From assembly GCF_046630445.1 (NCBI RefSeq), contig NC_092340.1, positions 15,540,001-15,604,000 of the forward strand: a stretch of 64,000 nt of DNA. The letters are read 5' to 3'. The notes under the pieces were generated by a model, which did no database searches, was not told the DNA's origin, and saw nothing but the letters and a program-made list of their open reading frames with translations. This DNA comes from Rutidosis leptorrhynchoides (lineage: Eukaryota; Streptophyta; Magnoliopsida; Asterales; Asteraceae). This document shows positions 44,578 through 56,690 of the stretch, piece by piece. The position numbers and the translations under genes were made by a program. Numbering within the stretch: the stretch's first letter is position 1; each line of letters begins with the position of its first letter.

Positions 44578-47295
44578 ATGCACCGAGTAAAACGTTCACC
44601 ACCTTTCATAAGTTCACCACCTATAACTCGATCAAGACATCTAGCCAATATTGTCGCCGTTGATTTTTCTTTAGAATCATCATCTAGTCGACCAAGAACT
44701 CCAATTCAAATTTCCGATAATCCATTTTTTGAACCCGACCTCACAATTGAGAATCCGGAGAATATTCAGGGACAATTCCAAGATCCAGAACCACTAAACA
44801 TTCCTCCTAAACCACAAACCATTAAATCAAAATCTTCTAGTGATTCGTATTCAACAAATTCAATTATGGAAAATCTGGAACCTCTAAGTATGGAAGATCG
44901 AATGAGAGCCACACGCACGGGCCAAGGTCACGCCATTATTAAGCCAGAAGTTAATGCGCCAGATTATGAAATCAAAGGACAAATTCTACACATGGTAACT
45001 AACCAATGCCAATTCAGTGGTGCACCGAATGAAGATCCTAACGAACACCTTCGTACGTTTAAAAGAATTTGTACACTATTCAAAATCCGAGAAGTTGAGG
45101 ATGAACAGATCTATCTCATGTTGTTTCCCTGGACTTTAAAGGGAGAAGCCAAAGATTGGTTAGAATCGTTACCTGAAGGGGCGATTGACACATGGGATGT
45201 TTTAGTTGAGAAATTTCTTAAAAGATTCTTTCCGGCATCTAAAGCCGTGAGACTTCAAGGAGAAATTGGTACGTTCACACAAAAGTCAAATGAAACTCTA
45301 TATGAAGCGTGGACAAGATTTGGAAAGTTGTTGAGAGGATGTCCTCAACACGGTTTAGACACTTATCAAATAGTACAAATATTCTACCAAGGTGTCAACG
45401 TTGCTACACGAAAAGACATCGACATAACAGCTGGTGGTTCCATTATGAAGAAAACTGCAACTGAAGCTTACAAAATTATTGATAACACAGCCTCTCACTC
45501 TCATGAGTGGCACCAAGAGAAAGATATATATCTCTCATCTAAAGCGGCTAGAGCCGATTCTAGCCATAACTTTGATTCCGTTTCCGCAAAAATAGATGCT
45601 TTCGAGAGACGAATGGAAAAGATGAATAAAGATATTCACGCAATACGAATCAATTGTGAGCAATGCGGTGGACCACACTTAATGAAAGACTGTCACATTG
45701 AACAAACGATGGAACAACGTGAGAATGTTGTCTACATGAACCAAAGGCTGGAAAATAGTTATCAGAATAATTATCAACCGCCAAGGCCAAACTTCAATCG
45801 AAATCAAAACATTCTTTACAATCCAAAAGGACCCGACAATAACTCGTATAACCAACAAGGTCCGAATAACCAACCAACTCAAAACAACACTTTCAATCAA
45901 CAAAGACCTGGCTTGTATAAACCACCACAACAAACCGACGTGAAGAAGTCAAATCTGGAAGAAGTGGTATTTAAGCTAGTTGAATCTCAAACACAATTTA
46001 TTGAAACTCAAACCCAAACGAATGAGAGGTTTGATCAGTCATTTAGAACTCAACAAGCTTCCATTTTGAATCTAGAAAAACAAGTAGGTACTCTTGTTAG
46101 ATTGATGAGTGAAAGGGAACAAGGAAAGCTACCGAGTAATAATGAAGTAAATCCTCGGAATGAAAATGTTAACATGATATCAACAAATTCTGAAAAACCA
46201 ATACCAGAAGATGGGAAAGTTTTAGATGTAAGTAACAATGAAGAAGTTACACCACCACCACCACCCGAGTATGTAAAGCCAGTGGTGGCACCATACAGAC
46301 CACCCATCCCGTTTCCAAGAAAAGGAGTTGAGTATGAGCAAGTAATAGGTAATAAAGTTTGTGATACCTCTGGAAAGAAGAAGAAGAAGAATAAAAAAGT
46401 GCAAGAAACAAAAACAGTAGAAGTAAACCCGGTGAAGACAGTTCCACCAAATCCTCCACCTAGGGTAGGTGATCCGGGTGAATTTATTGTTCCTTGTCTA
46501 CTTAGTGACTGTGTCATGTATGATGCACTAGCAGATTTAGGTTCAAGTGTGAGTGTTATGCCTCTTTCATTATATAAGAGATTAGGTGTAGGTGAGTTAA
46601 CTCCAACGGATATGAGTGTTCGACTCCTTGATCAAACCATTAAGCACCCAGTTGGAATTACTGACAACCTACCCGTTCAAGTAGGTAATTTAACCTTTCT
46701 AGTCGAATTCATTGTCATTGACATAGAAGAGGACTCAAACGTTCCTCTAATTTTAGGTCGACCATTCTTAGCGTCCACCGGGGCGTTATTTGATGTAAGA
46801 AAGGGTAGAATGACACTTAGTAATGATGAGAAATCGATCACCTTTATGATTCGACAGTCTAAATATCCACAAACCAAAACCGTTGAACCGACAAAAACGA
46901 TTGGTAAGAACCATGTTGTTTTACCAACTCCAACGGTAATGCTTAACAATAATAGAACGCCTAAGTGTGGGGAAAATGAAGTAACACCTCATGATGACTT
47001 GATAATAAAGAACCCCATAGTTGATACGAAATTAAATAACCCCGTTATTAACAGTTCAATGAAGAAACTTTTTAAACGGGTTATTGATGCTAAAAGTAAG
47101 GGAAACTTTAAGTTATATAACCGGTTAGTATCCAATCTGTCGCCTAAAGAAAAGGCGAAGCTAGTTGAATTTGTGGATATTACGGAAAAAGCTGGTCACT
47201 GGCTTAAAGCAAAAGTCACAGATATGCAAGTTGATTATGGTCCAAGAGAAATTGACGATGAAGTTAATCACAATTTCGACACCACATCTACCTAA
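44578..47295 (+). CDS. Gag-protease polyprotein of element D (905 codons, intact)
   Basis: ATG 44578 (MHRVKRSPPF) matches the gag start of element C. The gag core includes ILHMVTNQCQFSGAP and LFPWTLKGEAKDWLESLP (about residues 135-200). A knuckle CEQCGGPHLMKDC with all its Cys and His lies at about residues 360-372. An Asn/Gln/Pro linker, a helical segment (near 490-520), a Lys-rich patch and a Pro stretch follow. The protease-like domain has ALADLGSSVSVMP (about residue 650) and LILGRPFLAST. The last 110 residues are unlike C until the final NHNFDTT, which equals the end of pol in C, so a deletion fused the protease region to the integrase tail. The ORF has no stop and no frameshift, in contrast to C. 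Product: particle protein and protease, with no polymerase. Confidence 0.88.
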   Translation: MHRVKRSPPFISSPPITRSRHLANIVAVDFSLESSSSRPRTPIQISDNPFFEPDLTIENPENIQGQFQDPEPLNIPPKPQTIKSKSSSDSYSTNSIMENLEPLSMEDRMRATRTGQGHAIIKPEVNAPDYEIKGQILHMVTNQCQFSGAPNEDPNEHLRTFKRICTLFKIREVEDEQIYLMLFPWTLKGEAKDWLESLPEGAIDTWDVLVEKFLKRFFPASKAVRLQGEIGTFTQKSNETLYEAWTRFGKLLRGCPQHGLDTYQIVQIFYQGVNVATRKDIDITAGGSIMKKTATEAYKIIDNTASHSHEWHQEKDIYLSSKAARADSSHNFDSVSAKIDAFERRMEKMNKDIHAIRINCEQCGGPHLMKDCHIEQTMEQRENVVYMNQRLENSYQNNYQPPRPNFNRNQNILYNPKGPDNNSYNQQGPNNQPTQNNTFNQQRPGLYKPPQQTDVKKSNLEEVVFKLVESQTQFIETQTQTNERFDQSFRTQQASILNLEKQVGTLVRLMSEREQGKLPSNNEVNPRNENVNMISTNSEKPIPEDGKVLDVSNNEEVTPPPPPEYVKPVVAPYRPPIPFPRKGVEYEQVIGNKVCDTSGKKKKKNKKVQETKTVEVNPVKTVPPNPPPRVGDPGEFIVPCLLSDCVMYDALADLGSSVSVMPLSLYKRLGVGELTPTDMSVRLLDQTIKHPVGITDNLPVQVGNLTFLVEFIVIDIEEDSNVPLILGRPFLASTGALFDVRKGRMTLSNDEKSITFMIRQSKYPQTKTVEPTKTIGKNHVVLPTPTVMLNNNRTPKCGENEVTPHDDLIIKNPIVDTKLNNPVINSSMKKLFKRVIDAKSKGNFKLYNRLVSNLSPKEKAKLVEFVDITEKAGHWLKAKVTDMQVDYGPREIDDEVNHNFDTTST

Positions 47296-48356
47296 GTGTG
47301 AGGAGATTCAAATATTCTAAAAAGAAAATGCTGTTTGGAGTTAGTTGTTCTGTTCTCGTGTAGTTCCGAGAATGGAATTCGATTGGTCTTTTCCGCTAGC
47401 AGACACTAAAGAACTAGTTTTCTCCCCCCATTCTGATTTTTTTTTATTTTGTAGGTTTTATATGAAATTAATATGCTTTTTAAATTTAAGTTTTGTGTGA
47501 ATTTAAAAACAAAATTTACTTTATTTCATTAAGTAAAAAAATGATTTCTAAAATTCGTCGTGAGTTGAAGATTAGGTAGTTGAACCGAAATTACTTTAAC
47601 CGAGGGCGGGACGAGAAATTTTGTTATCATTATTTTTAATTTAATTGATTTAAAGTATGCCAAAAAAAAAAATATTAGATTTTATAAATTTTTGAACGTG
47701 GGGTAATATACCCAACTTCAAAATTATGTATGTTTGTATTTTATGTTATATACAAAACAGGGTAAAATAACGCACTTTCAAAGACTGTCATTAAGTTCAG
47801 AAAAAGGTACTAATTTTGACGACAAGAAACAAAATATCAAATGTGAAATAACAACAATATGTTTGCAAACTCGGTATTTTTAATCATTTTTCTACACTAA
47901 TCACCCTCATGAATTTAAATTTTTACTGATTTCTTGCAAATGAGGGCATTGCAAGATCTCAAGTGTGGGGAAGGGTTATAAATTCTTTCGGGTTTACACT
48001 TGTTTTAATTGCCAAATTTTATGAAAATTTGAAAAAAATTTCAACTAAATGAATTCAAAATCATGTTTATACATATTTATGAACGATAAAACTAGGTGTT
48101 AATGCCGAAATTATTGTTACCTCGAGGACATAAATTGATAAACAACCCAAAACGCTTGAATTTATTTAAAATGGGATAGAAGAGAATAAAAAGGCAAAGA
48201 AAAGAATAAATAAAAGCTAAGTGTGGGGAGAATGTACCAAGTTATTCAATTAAAAACTATCTATCACATTTTTGTATAAGAATTATTGCAGGTACTTTTG
48301 CTTTGGACGATACTAATCAGTTTTATCCGGTTTACTGTAATATATTTTAAAGAAAG

Positions 48357-48563
48357 ATGGATCTACACAATGAATCAATTCCATCATTAAAAGGAAGTAA
48401 AGTCTTCCGAAAAAGACACGCGCTTCTTGATTTAGGTCATGAAGTTGTCGTCCAGACCAGCTGTAGGTTGACGAAAAATCTAGAAAAGTCATCTCTAAAA
48501 TCAGCAGGAAATCCACGGACCTCAGCATCAAACAGGGTCGCCATGTGGTCAGATTTATCCTAA
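48357..48563 (+). CDS. 68-codon small ORF shared with element C
   Basis: Starts MDLHNESIPSLKG, with the same length and frame as 24322-24528 in C. Five of eight nucleotide differences change the amino acid, so coding is doubtful. No domain is recognised. Confidence 0.35.
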   Translation: MDLHNESIPSLKGSKVFRKRHALLDLGHEVVVQTSCRLTKNLEKSSLKSAGNPRTSASNRVAMWSDLS

Positions 48564-49635
48564 CCATGAGAAGGATTTATCTCGCATAATGGGGGGGCAC
48601 CGTGCAAATTAGCTTGATAAGACTAATGAATCAAATCCCCAGAAAGGATAATCTCCTTAAAGATCAAAAATCAGCTTTTAAGACTGATATTACTCAATCC
48701 TAGAGATTGACCTTAAAGATTGAGAATTACAAACTCATGGAATTCAATGATATCTAAACTCGAGCTTGAACGAGAAAATATTTTGATCAAAAATAAAACC
48801 GATTTGTTTTCTGAAAACCTATTTTCAATGCGTTCATTACCATTGAACGTAAAATCCTGAGAATTCATTGGAATTCATTAGGTCACCTGAACCAAATCGG
48901 GTGTCAACCGTAAGAACGGTGGTTGCATAGCATGGTCGGAGACAGGACCTTGTGTCAAACCGATAAATTATAAGGGTGAGCTTTACTATTGCTCCTACAA
49001 AGGATAGTAAAAGCATCCGACACGTTTTTGGACCATAATTAAAAGCATGTCACGGGACATTGCCTTAACAGTTTCTTGTTCATCGCTTTCCTTTACAACC
49101 GGACGGTAGTTTGCCGAAAGGTAATATACGGGACAAGTAAACTGGACGTGTTGCTTTCCTAATACAAGTTTAGCAAGTGGGTAACACAAAACCACAAGTG
49201 TTGAGCTAAAATTTTCAAATCTGAAACCCACACAACCCACAAAAAAATATTTTGCAAACACCGGTGAAGGGTTATTCCGGAAAACTTATCTAGGGTAAAA
49301 GCTAGATTAAATTTTCAAAAAGATCAAATGTTTTCATAAAGATCCAATTTCCTTAAGGATCTACATTTTCATAGTCATGTGGGACTGTAAACCACCTTTC
49401 AAATGTGCACTTTGCTTGAGAAACCGAAAGTAAATCGGCTATTTGATTGCAAGTGTCGTTGACCTAAACCCGAGGCAACTGTGGATGACACACCCACCTT
49501 TAACCATGGTTCTATCGTTACTATCATTATTTATACCACCATATCAAAATCACTGATGTACAAAGTGTGATGAATAAAAAAGTGATTCATGTATGTTTTT
49601 ATTTCAAGTTCTGTATTGCTTGAGGAAAGCAACGT

Positions 49636-49652
49636 TCAAGTGTGGGGATATT
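49636..49652 (+). promoter_or_regulatory. Polypurine tract of element D
   Basis: TTCAAGTGTGGGGATATT abuts the TGATAGTG start of the 3' LTR at 49653. Confidence 0.82.
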
Positions 49653-51489
49653 TGATAGTGCTCCAAATGAACATATATTTAGTAGCAATATCGTTCCAAT
49701 ATGTAAAGTTTTTAAATGTAATTTCCTTATTTTTAGTAGTAATAGTTAAATAAATAAGTGCGAAGACGAAAGACGCAAATCGCTCGAAAATGAAGATTTA
49801 AAGACAAAAACGAAGATTTGAAAGACCAAAACGTCCAAAAAGCTCAAATGTACAAGATACAATTCAAAAGGTTCAATTTATTGATGAGAAACGTCTAAAA
49901 ATGACAAGAGTACAAGTTACAAAATGCAAAGTACAAGATATTAAATTATACGAAAGGACGTTCGAAAATCCGGAACCGGTACCCGAGCCAACTATCAACG
50001 CTCGACGCAACGGAGCTGAAAGTACAAGTCAACTATGCACAAGAATATAATATAATATTTAAATAATTCATAATAAGAATAATAATAAATAATAAAAAAG
50101 TTGTTAATTGAGCATAGTTAAGGGGTCATAAGTGAAAATTTCAAATCAACATTTGCCTATAAAATGGAATTCACGTAGTAATGAAAAAGAACACCTTTCT
50201 TTATATTTCTTTCTCTCTTCTATAATATGTAATATATATTTATATTATAATTTTAATATAAGTTAATTTTAATAATAAAGTTATGGTTTAGTTGGGTTAT
50301 TGTAAGAAATGTTTTACGGGTTTTAAAGTCGAAACTCTGCCCTTGTAACGCTACGCGATTAATCACCACTGTAAGCTATGTTCTTCCTTTTTAAATTAAT
50401 GTATCGTAACTAAGTTATTATTATGCTTATTTGAGCCGAAGTAATCGTGATGTTGGGCTAAAATATTAAGAAGGGGTTATTGAACTTTGGACCATAATTA
50501 AGGTTTGGGCAAAAGACCGACACTTGTGGAAATTGAACTATTGACTATTAATAGATGGAGGGTATTGTCTAATTGAGTGACAACTCATTGGAGTCTGTCG
50601 AACCTATCTTCAAATTAATTAACCTAATAATTAATAATGATTATGGTTGTCCTATTTAGTGATGTTCATATGGAATCTGTTATAATCATTTAATTAATCA
50701 ATTGGGTTGGGTAATTGATTATTCATTCTGATCAAGTGGATGAATTAATATTCATAAACTAATTAAAACAGGGGTGGATTACATACAGTGATAACTGGTG
50801 TAATTGTTGACAGAAGTGATAACCGCGTCACAGTTTAAATCCTTAATCAGTTGGAATATTTGACTTCGGGTATAAGGGTAATTTGACGAGGATACTCGCA
50901 CTTTATATTTATGACCGATGGACTATTATGGACAAAAACCAGATAGACGTATCAAATAAACCAGGACAAAGGACAATTAACCCATGGTAATAAATTAAAA
51001 TCAACACGTCAAACATCATGATTACGGAAGTTTAAATAAGCATAATTCTTTTATTATATTTCTCATCGTATCTTTATTTACTGTCATTTTATTACTCGCA
51101 ATTTTATTTATTGTTATTTTATTTATCGTCATTTATATATTTTACGCACTTTAATTATTGTCATTTATCTTTACGCTTAAAAATATAAAATCGACAAACC
51201 GGTCATTAAACGGTAAAAAACCCCCTTTTATAATAATATTACTACTTATATATATATATATATATTTATATAAATATAGTTTTATAAAAATATAGTACGT
51301 AATCACTAGCTCCCTGTGGAACGAACCGGACTTACTAAAAACTACACTACTCTACGATTAGGTACACTGCCTATAGTGTTGTAGCAAGGTTTAGGTATAT
51401 CCCATCCGTAAATTAATAAAACTTGTGTCATATTTTGTAGTATTTTGTATTAAAATAATACTATTTCGTACCCTCACGCTACAACATCA
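49653..51489 (+). repeat. 3' LTR of element D
   Basis: 1837 bp, co-linear with 41510-43426 apart from the short TA tract and a few substitutions. It is followed by GTAAC (51490-51494). Confidence 0.94.
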
Positions 51490-51494
51490 GTAAC

Positions 51495-54443
51495 AACCCG
51501 AATTTTTTCGTTACTATCGTTACTTGTTCGTTAAATATTTAACGGTGATTACTTAGAACTTTATGTGTATAACAGAATTAAATGCATACTTGATCATATT
51601 GGATTACTTGAATTAATATGTTATATTAATTGATGAACTTATTTCGGATAACGAAATGACTAGAAAACGTTACGATTAAGTTAATCGCCTAGAAAGCTTT
51701 TCAGTTTACGGAACCCAGAAAGACGAGGAAATTATTATTTTTAATAATTATTCACTTTACGAAGAACATATTTAATTTATTATTTATTTAGTAAATTAAA
51801 CCCGGTGAATTCGTTTCAACGACTAGTTAACGTTCCGGAGACCCGGTACGGTTAACGGCACTCGAAACGGACCACGCGCACATGAGTATTTAACAAAAAC
51901 CGAGCCCGAGACCACCCTAGTGGGTCATTCGGCCGAATCCCCCTCCCCATCCCTTTATTGGACTTGTTTTGGTCCATTACTTGGCAATTGGGTCCATTTA
52001 GCTAATTAGGCCCTAACCCGAACTATATAAGGCATGAAATTAGACCACAACCCTCATTCTTTTTCTTCCATGAACGAAAATTTTCTCTCCCCCACCCCTC
52101 TTGAGGCCGTCGGCCATCACCACCACCATACCACCTTCAAAAGTTAAAATTAGAAGAAACCCCGTGCACGAACGTTGTTCTACGCATCATTCTCTACGCG
52201 ATAGTATTTGCAATTTGTGATTCTAAGGTATAGTTGAAAACCCTAATTGTTTTAGATCTAATTCTTATTCAATTACATAGTGTAATCAAGTCTAGTGCTC
52301 AATTAATGGTGTCTTGTGTTATCGTTTATCGTTTAATCTCTTGATTGACGTTGTTTGCATGAAAAACTAATTTTTATTTTAATGATCTGATAAAATTGAC
52401 TTATGAACTGATCTTGGATGATTATCTATATGGATAGAGATCAAAAAACTATTGAATTTGGACTTTGGATTTGCATGATTTCGTTACCGGATGCTTAAGT
52501 TATGATTAATCGAAGTTTCGTTAGGGTTTCACATGTAATCCGAATTTTCTGAGTTGCATGCTTTGTGTTCTAGTTTATATAAAGTGTACTAATGTATTCC
52601 TTGTGAAAAGTTATGCAATTTAGACTTAAGATTTGCGTCAAAAGGTTATGTAATGCTCCCGTTATGTCAAAACGAAGATTTGGTTCTTAAAGTGAGCTGA
52701 ATCGGTTTTCAAAGTTACATAAAAATTGCTAGAGTGAACTATGAATTGATTTAGACTTTGATATTCTGGAATATGTTAGATTAAGTGTTCCTTGACATGT
52801 TTCATTTGTATGATAACTTGCGAGAACGTGATTTTCCATGAGATATATGCTCGTCTACATGATGTGTCCGGTTGATGATTAAAAACTGATGAGTCTGTAA
52901 AGATTTGCAAAACTGTACGAATTGGCTAAAGCAATATTTCTAATTATTTTATCACTAAAACTTTGAAATGTTTTGAGATGATTCCACTTGGCTGTTCATC
53001 AAAATCTATTTTCTATATTTTTTGAAAAATGTTTAAAAACTGACGCGCGGGCAGAAATTTCTGTAATGAACTATGAATAGACCCTTTCTGATATTGGACT
53101 TTTATATATCGTATGAGGCTTTGTCCAGACTTTTTGGAATTGATTTTAAGTGCAGTTAAGATCTGGAGTTTTTCATGATTTATTGATTTATGTGTTATGA
53201 GATATAGTTGGATCTTTCTACGAATTACGAATTTCTAAGACGTGCTTTAAGGTGCAAAAGTGCAATATGCTTAATTATGACTTGTAAAGTGATACTTGAC
53301 CTAGGTTTGAGTTGTTGACCATGTTTGCATGACCTACTGAGATGTTTGACTTTAGTTGACCACTTTGACCGAGTTGACTTTAGGGTTGACTTTGGTTGAC
53401 TTTTGTTGACTTGCTTGGATTAGTTGACTTTTACTTGTTCGTTGAGTCAGTCTGAGCACTAGGACTTTGTGTACACTATGGATTGACATAGTATGACCTA
53501 TATGTGTATACTTAAGATGACTTACGTGATTAGGTTGCGTTGTTCGGTCGAGATTGTTCGACTACAGTACGTTTTGCTAAGATATTTCAGGTGCTTTTGC
53601 TAAGGTGAGTCTATAGTCCCTTTTTCTTTAACATTTTTGGGATGAGATACATGCTGCTTTTGAAACTATTTCTTAAACTATTTTTACAAGTATTTTTACA
53701 AATGTTTTACGCACCAGGCACGAGTAACTTACCAAGAATATACATATGAGTTCAGATCAAAAATTCCTTAGCTTGATTATATTAATTACTTTGTAAGCTC
53801 GACTTATAGGGACGGTACCGTTAGGTTTGACAAACCTCACCGCAACGTTAAACAGGTGCTTATGTAGTTGTAACACGTACACTTGATCGGTGTATCGCCA
53901 GTATAGGGTAAACTAAAGACGTGTGCTCGGCTCATGCAAAGGTTAAAGCTTTATAATCAAGTTCTCATGATAAGTGTATATTATTACGAAGCTTTTCAGA
54001 AATCTCGTGATCTGACTTACGATGAATGTTACTTAAACTTGATGTTTACAAACTTGAAACTGGACATGGTAATGTCTACGAACAGATGAAACAAAGAGAA
54101 CTTTTTGATGTCACTCACAGTTGAAACTTGACATCTTACAAACAGTTTATGACTTAGCATTTGCTATATGCAAACTTTTGAGATTAAACCTTAGTGGTTT
54201 AATCAGATAAACGATTTTGAGAAATGATTTTCGACAAACGATTTATGGAAACTGTTTTATGAAACATACGAGAACAATTTACTCAAACCTGTAGATTCAC
54301 TCGACTTTATGTTGATCCGTTTTGCATGTTTTATCTCAGGTATTAGTTGCTTCCACTGTAGAACATTGCTGTTATGTAGAAGTCAAGCCAAGCATTGGGA
54401 CCAGAGTTAATACGTCGTTAGTGGATTATGACGGGGTATTACA
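51495..54443. repeat. Main body of solo LTR F
   Basis: AT-rich LTR sequence without coding frames. It holds CTATATAAGG (52023-52032), a pyrimidine-rich leader with CACCACCACC (about 52085-52130), and TTGAC repeats near 53340-53425. It ends TATTACA. Confidence 0.82.
52024..52030 (+). promoter_or_regulatory. TATA box of LTR F
   Basis: TATATAA in CTATATAAGGCATG, followed about 50 bp later by a pyrimidine-rich leader. The position suits the LTR promoter and gives F its + orientation. Confidence 0.55.
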
Positions 54444-54900
54444 TAACTTCTTTGTTTAGCAACTTTTTAATTTTCTCATCCAGAATGGCAATCGGTTCTT
54501 CCACATACTCTAATTTGTTGTTCAAAGCAATCTCATCTAACGACACCCAAGTCACGTCATCCGCAAGACACTTACAGAGATGGGAAACATGAAATGTGTT
54601 ATGAATTCCCGAAAATTCTTCGGGTAACTCTAGTCTATACGCAACCTCGCCAACACGAGCCAAAACTTTGAAAGGGCCAATAAACCGAGGAGCTAACTTA
54701 CCTCATTTTCGAAAACGAATAACACCTTTTCATGGCAAAACTTTAAGCATCACCATGTCACCTTCATGGAACTCAATCGGTCGCCTTCGTTTATCGACAT
54801 ATGATTTTTGTCTATCTTGCGCCGCCTTAAGTCGAGCCCGAATCATCTCTATCTTACTATTTATCTCTAAAACCAAACCGGTGCTCCCGATTTCTCTTTG
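54444..54900 (-). pseudogene. Integrase C-terminus and start of chromodomain, element E
   Basis: On the minus strand the frame spells the GPF/Y-type integrase tail and the start of the chromodomain ([14 protein letters not shown]) up to the F insertion point. A TGA near 54703-54705 interrupts it where CGA (Arg) would be expected, and another stop stands at the junction with the upstream piece (54901). Confidence 0.75.
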
Positions 54901-55263
54901 TCATACTTCACCCCAACATATGGGAGTTCGACACCGATGCCCATAAAGCATTTCATAAGGTGGCATTCCAATACTAGCATGATAGCTATTGTTGTACGAG
55001 AATTCCACCAAAGGCAAGTGCTCATCCCAACTACCACCGAAATCGATAATACACGCCCGTAACATATCCTCTAATGTTTGATTTGTATGTTCGGTTTGAC
55101 CATCCGTTTGAGTATGGTACGCCGTGCTCATTCTCAATTGTGTACTCATATCTTCATGAAAGTTATTCCAAAACCGAGACGTGAAACGAGTGTCTTGATC
55201 AGAAATAATAGATATAGGAACCCCGTGTCTCGATATCACCTCTTTGATAAACAACCTTGACAA
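54901..55263 (-). pseudogene. Integrase catalytic core, element E
   Basis: Contains [12 protein letters not shown], then SDQDTRF (second catalytic Asp), [13 protein letters not shown] (catalytic Glu), and the [15 protein letters not shown] block. It is out of frame with the RNase H piece upstream (a frameshift near 55255) and ends in TGA. Confidence 0.82.
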
Positions 55264-56300
55264 AGTTGCGACAATATCGTTTCTCGAATGGGAAGAAACA
55301 AAGCACTTTTCGTCAATCGATCAACTATCACCCAAATCGTATCAAATTGGGTTCTCGCCGTCTTTGATAGCTTTGTAATGAAATCCATGGTAATGTGCTC
55401 CCATTTCCATTTCGGGACTTCCAATGATTGTAACCTACCATACGGCTTTTGATGCTCGGCCTTAACTTGCAAACACGTGACACATTGTTCAACATACTTT
55501 ACAATATCACGTTTCATGCCCGGCCACCAATACTCTTTTCTCAAGTCAAGATACATCTTTGTCACGCTCGGATGAATGGAATACTTTGACTTATACGCTT
55601 CATTAAGTGGCGCTTGTCGAAAATCTCCCATTTTAGGCGCCCACACTCGTCCTTGGAAGGACAACAACCCATGCGGGCCTAAGGTAATGGACTTCGTTTG
55701 CCCCACGATTCGTTCTTCATGCTTGTTGTTGACAAAAGCTTCAATTTGAATTTCACCAAGCTTTACAAGAAAATCGTTAGTAATAATCATGCGTAACGAT
55801 CCTACTCGTATTGCCGGATGTTGACTCTTTCGACTCAACGCATCCGCGACTACATTCGCCTTACCCGGATGGTAAAGTATCTCACAATCATAATCCTTTA
55901 CCACATCCATCCATCTACGTTGACGATAATTCAAATCTCGTTGATCGAAAAGATGTTTCAAACTCTTATGATCCGAATAAATCGTACACTTGACACCATA
56001 CAAGTAATGGCGCCAAATTTTCAACGCATGTACCACCGCCACCAATTCAAGATCATGAGTCGGGTATCTCCTTTCGTGTTCCTTTAATTGTTGAGAGGCG
56101 TAAGCGATAACTTTACCTCTTTGCATTAGAACACACCCGAGCCCATTCAAAGAAGCATCACAATAAACCGTCATATCTTCAATTCCCTCCGGTAATATCA
56201 ACACCGGAGCTTGACACAACTTTTCCTTCAACAATTGGAAAGCAATCTCTTGCTCATTTTCCCAATTAAACTTCACGTTCTTCCTTGTTAATTTCGTCAA
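55236..56300 (-). pseudogene. RNase H and integrase N-terminus, element E
   Basis: RNase H has [39 protein letters not shown] and VVADALSRK. The integrase finger follows: its first His is replaced by Tyr ([11 protein letters not shown]), while [11 protein letters not shown] is intact, and the first catalytic Asp is in [10 protein letters not shown]. The piece loses frame after LFLPIRET. Confidence 0.83.
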
Positions 56301-56690
56301 CGGAGAGGCGATTTAAGAAAAGTCTTGGAAACCGACGGTAATAACCGGCCAATTCGAGAAAACTTCGAATTTTCGTAGGCGTAGTCGGTTGTTCCCAACT
56401 CTTCACCGTCTCTATCTTCCACGGATTTACTTGAATACCTTCTTTATTCACAATATGGCCAAGGAATTGCACTTCCCTTAGCCAAAATTCACATTTGGTA
56501 AGTTTGGCATACAACTTCTCCTTCTGCAACGTCTTCAACACTTCGCGGAAATGGCGTTCATGTTCTTTCATACTCTTAGAATAGACAAGTATGTCATCAA
56601 TGAACACAATTGCCGACTTGTCCAACATAGGTTGGCACACTCGGTTCATAAGATCCATGAATGCCGCCGGTGCATTCGTAAGACCAAAGG
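56266..56690 (-). pseudogene. Reverse transcriptase second half, element E
   Basis: Begins [10 protein letters not shown] and carries catalytic [12 protein letters not shown], then the [12 protein letters not shown] and GYYRRF blocks. It is separated from the first half by a one-base loss near 56690 and from RNase H by an indel near 56315. Confidence 0.83.

Larger units (their letters stand above)
47296..49652 (+). other. 3' domain of element D with repeated purine motifs
   Basis: Shared in large part with element C. AAGTGTGGGG or a close variant occurs near 47294 (AAGTGTGAGG), 47950 (AAGTGTGGGG), 48220 (AAGTGTGGGG) and 49638-49647 (AAGTGTGGGG, the functional tract). A T-rich 3' splice-site candidate, TTTTTTTTATTTTGTAG, lies near 47438-47456 at the position where C has one before its post-pol ORF; that ORF is absent here. 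Confidence 0.65.

Noticed and set aside
46050-46517. Minus-strand ORFs opposite the gag of D
   Set aside because: Shadow frames; low-complexity Phe/Gly/Thr translation.
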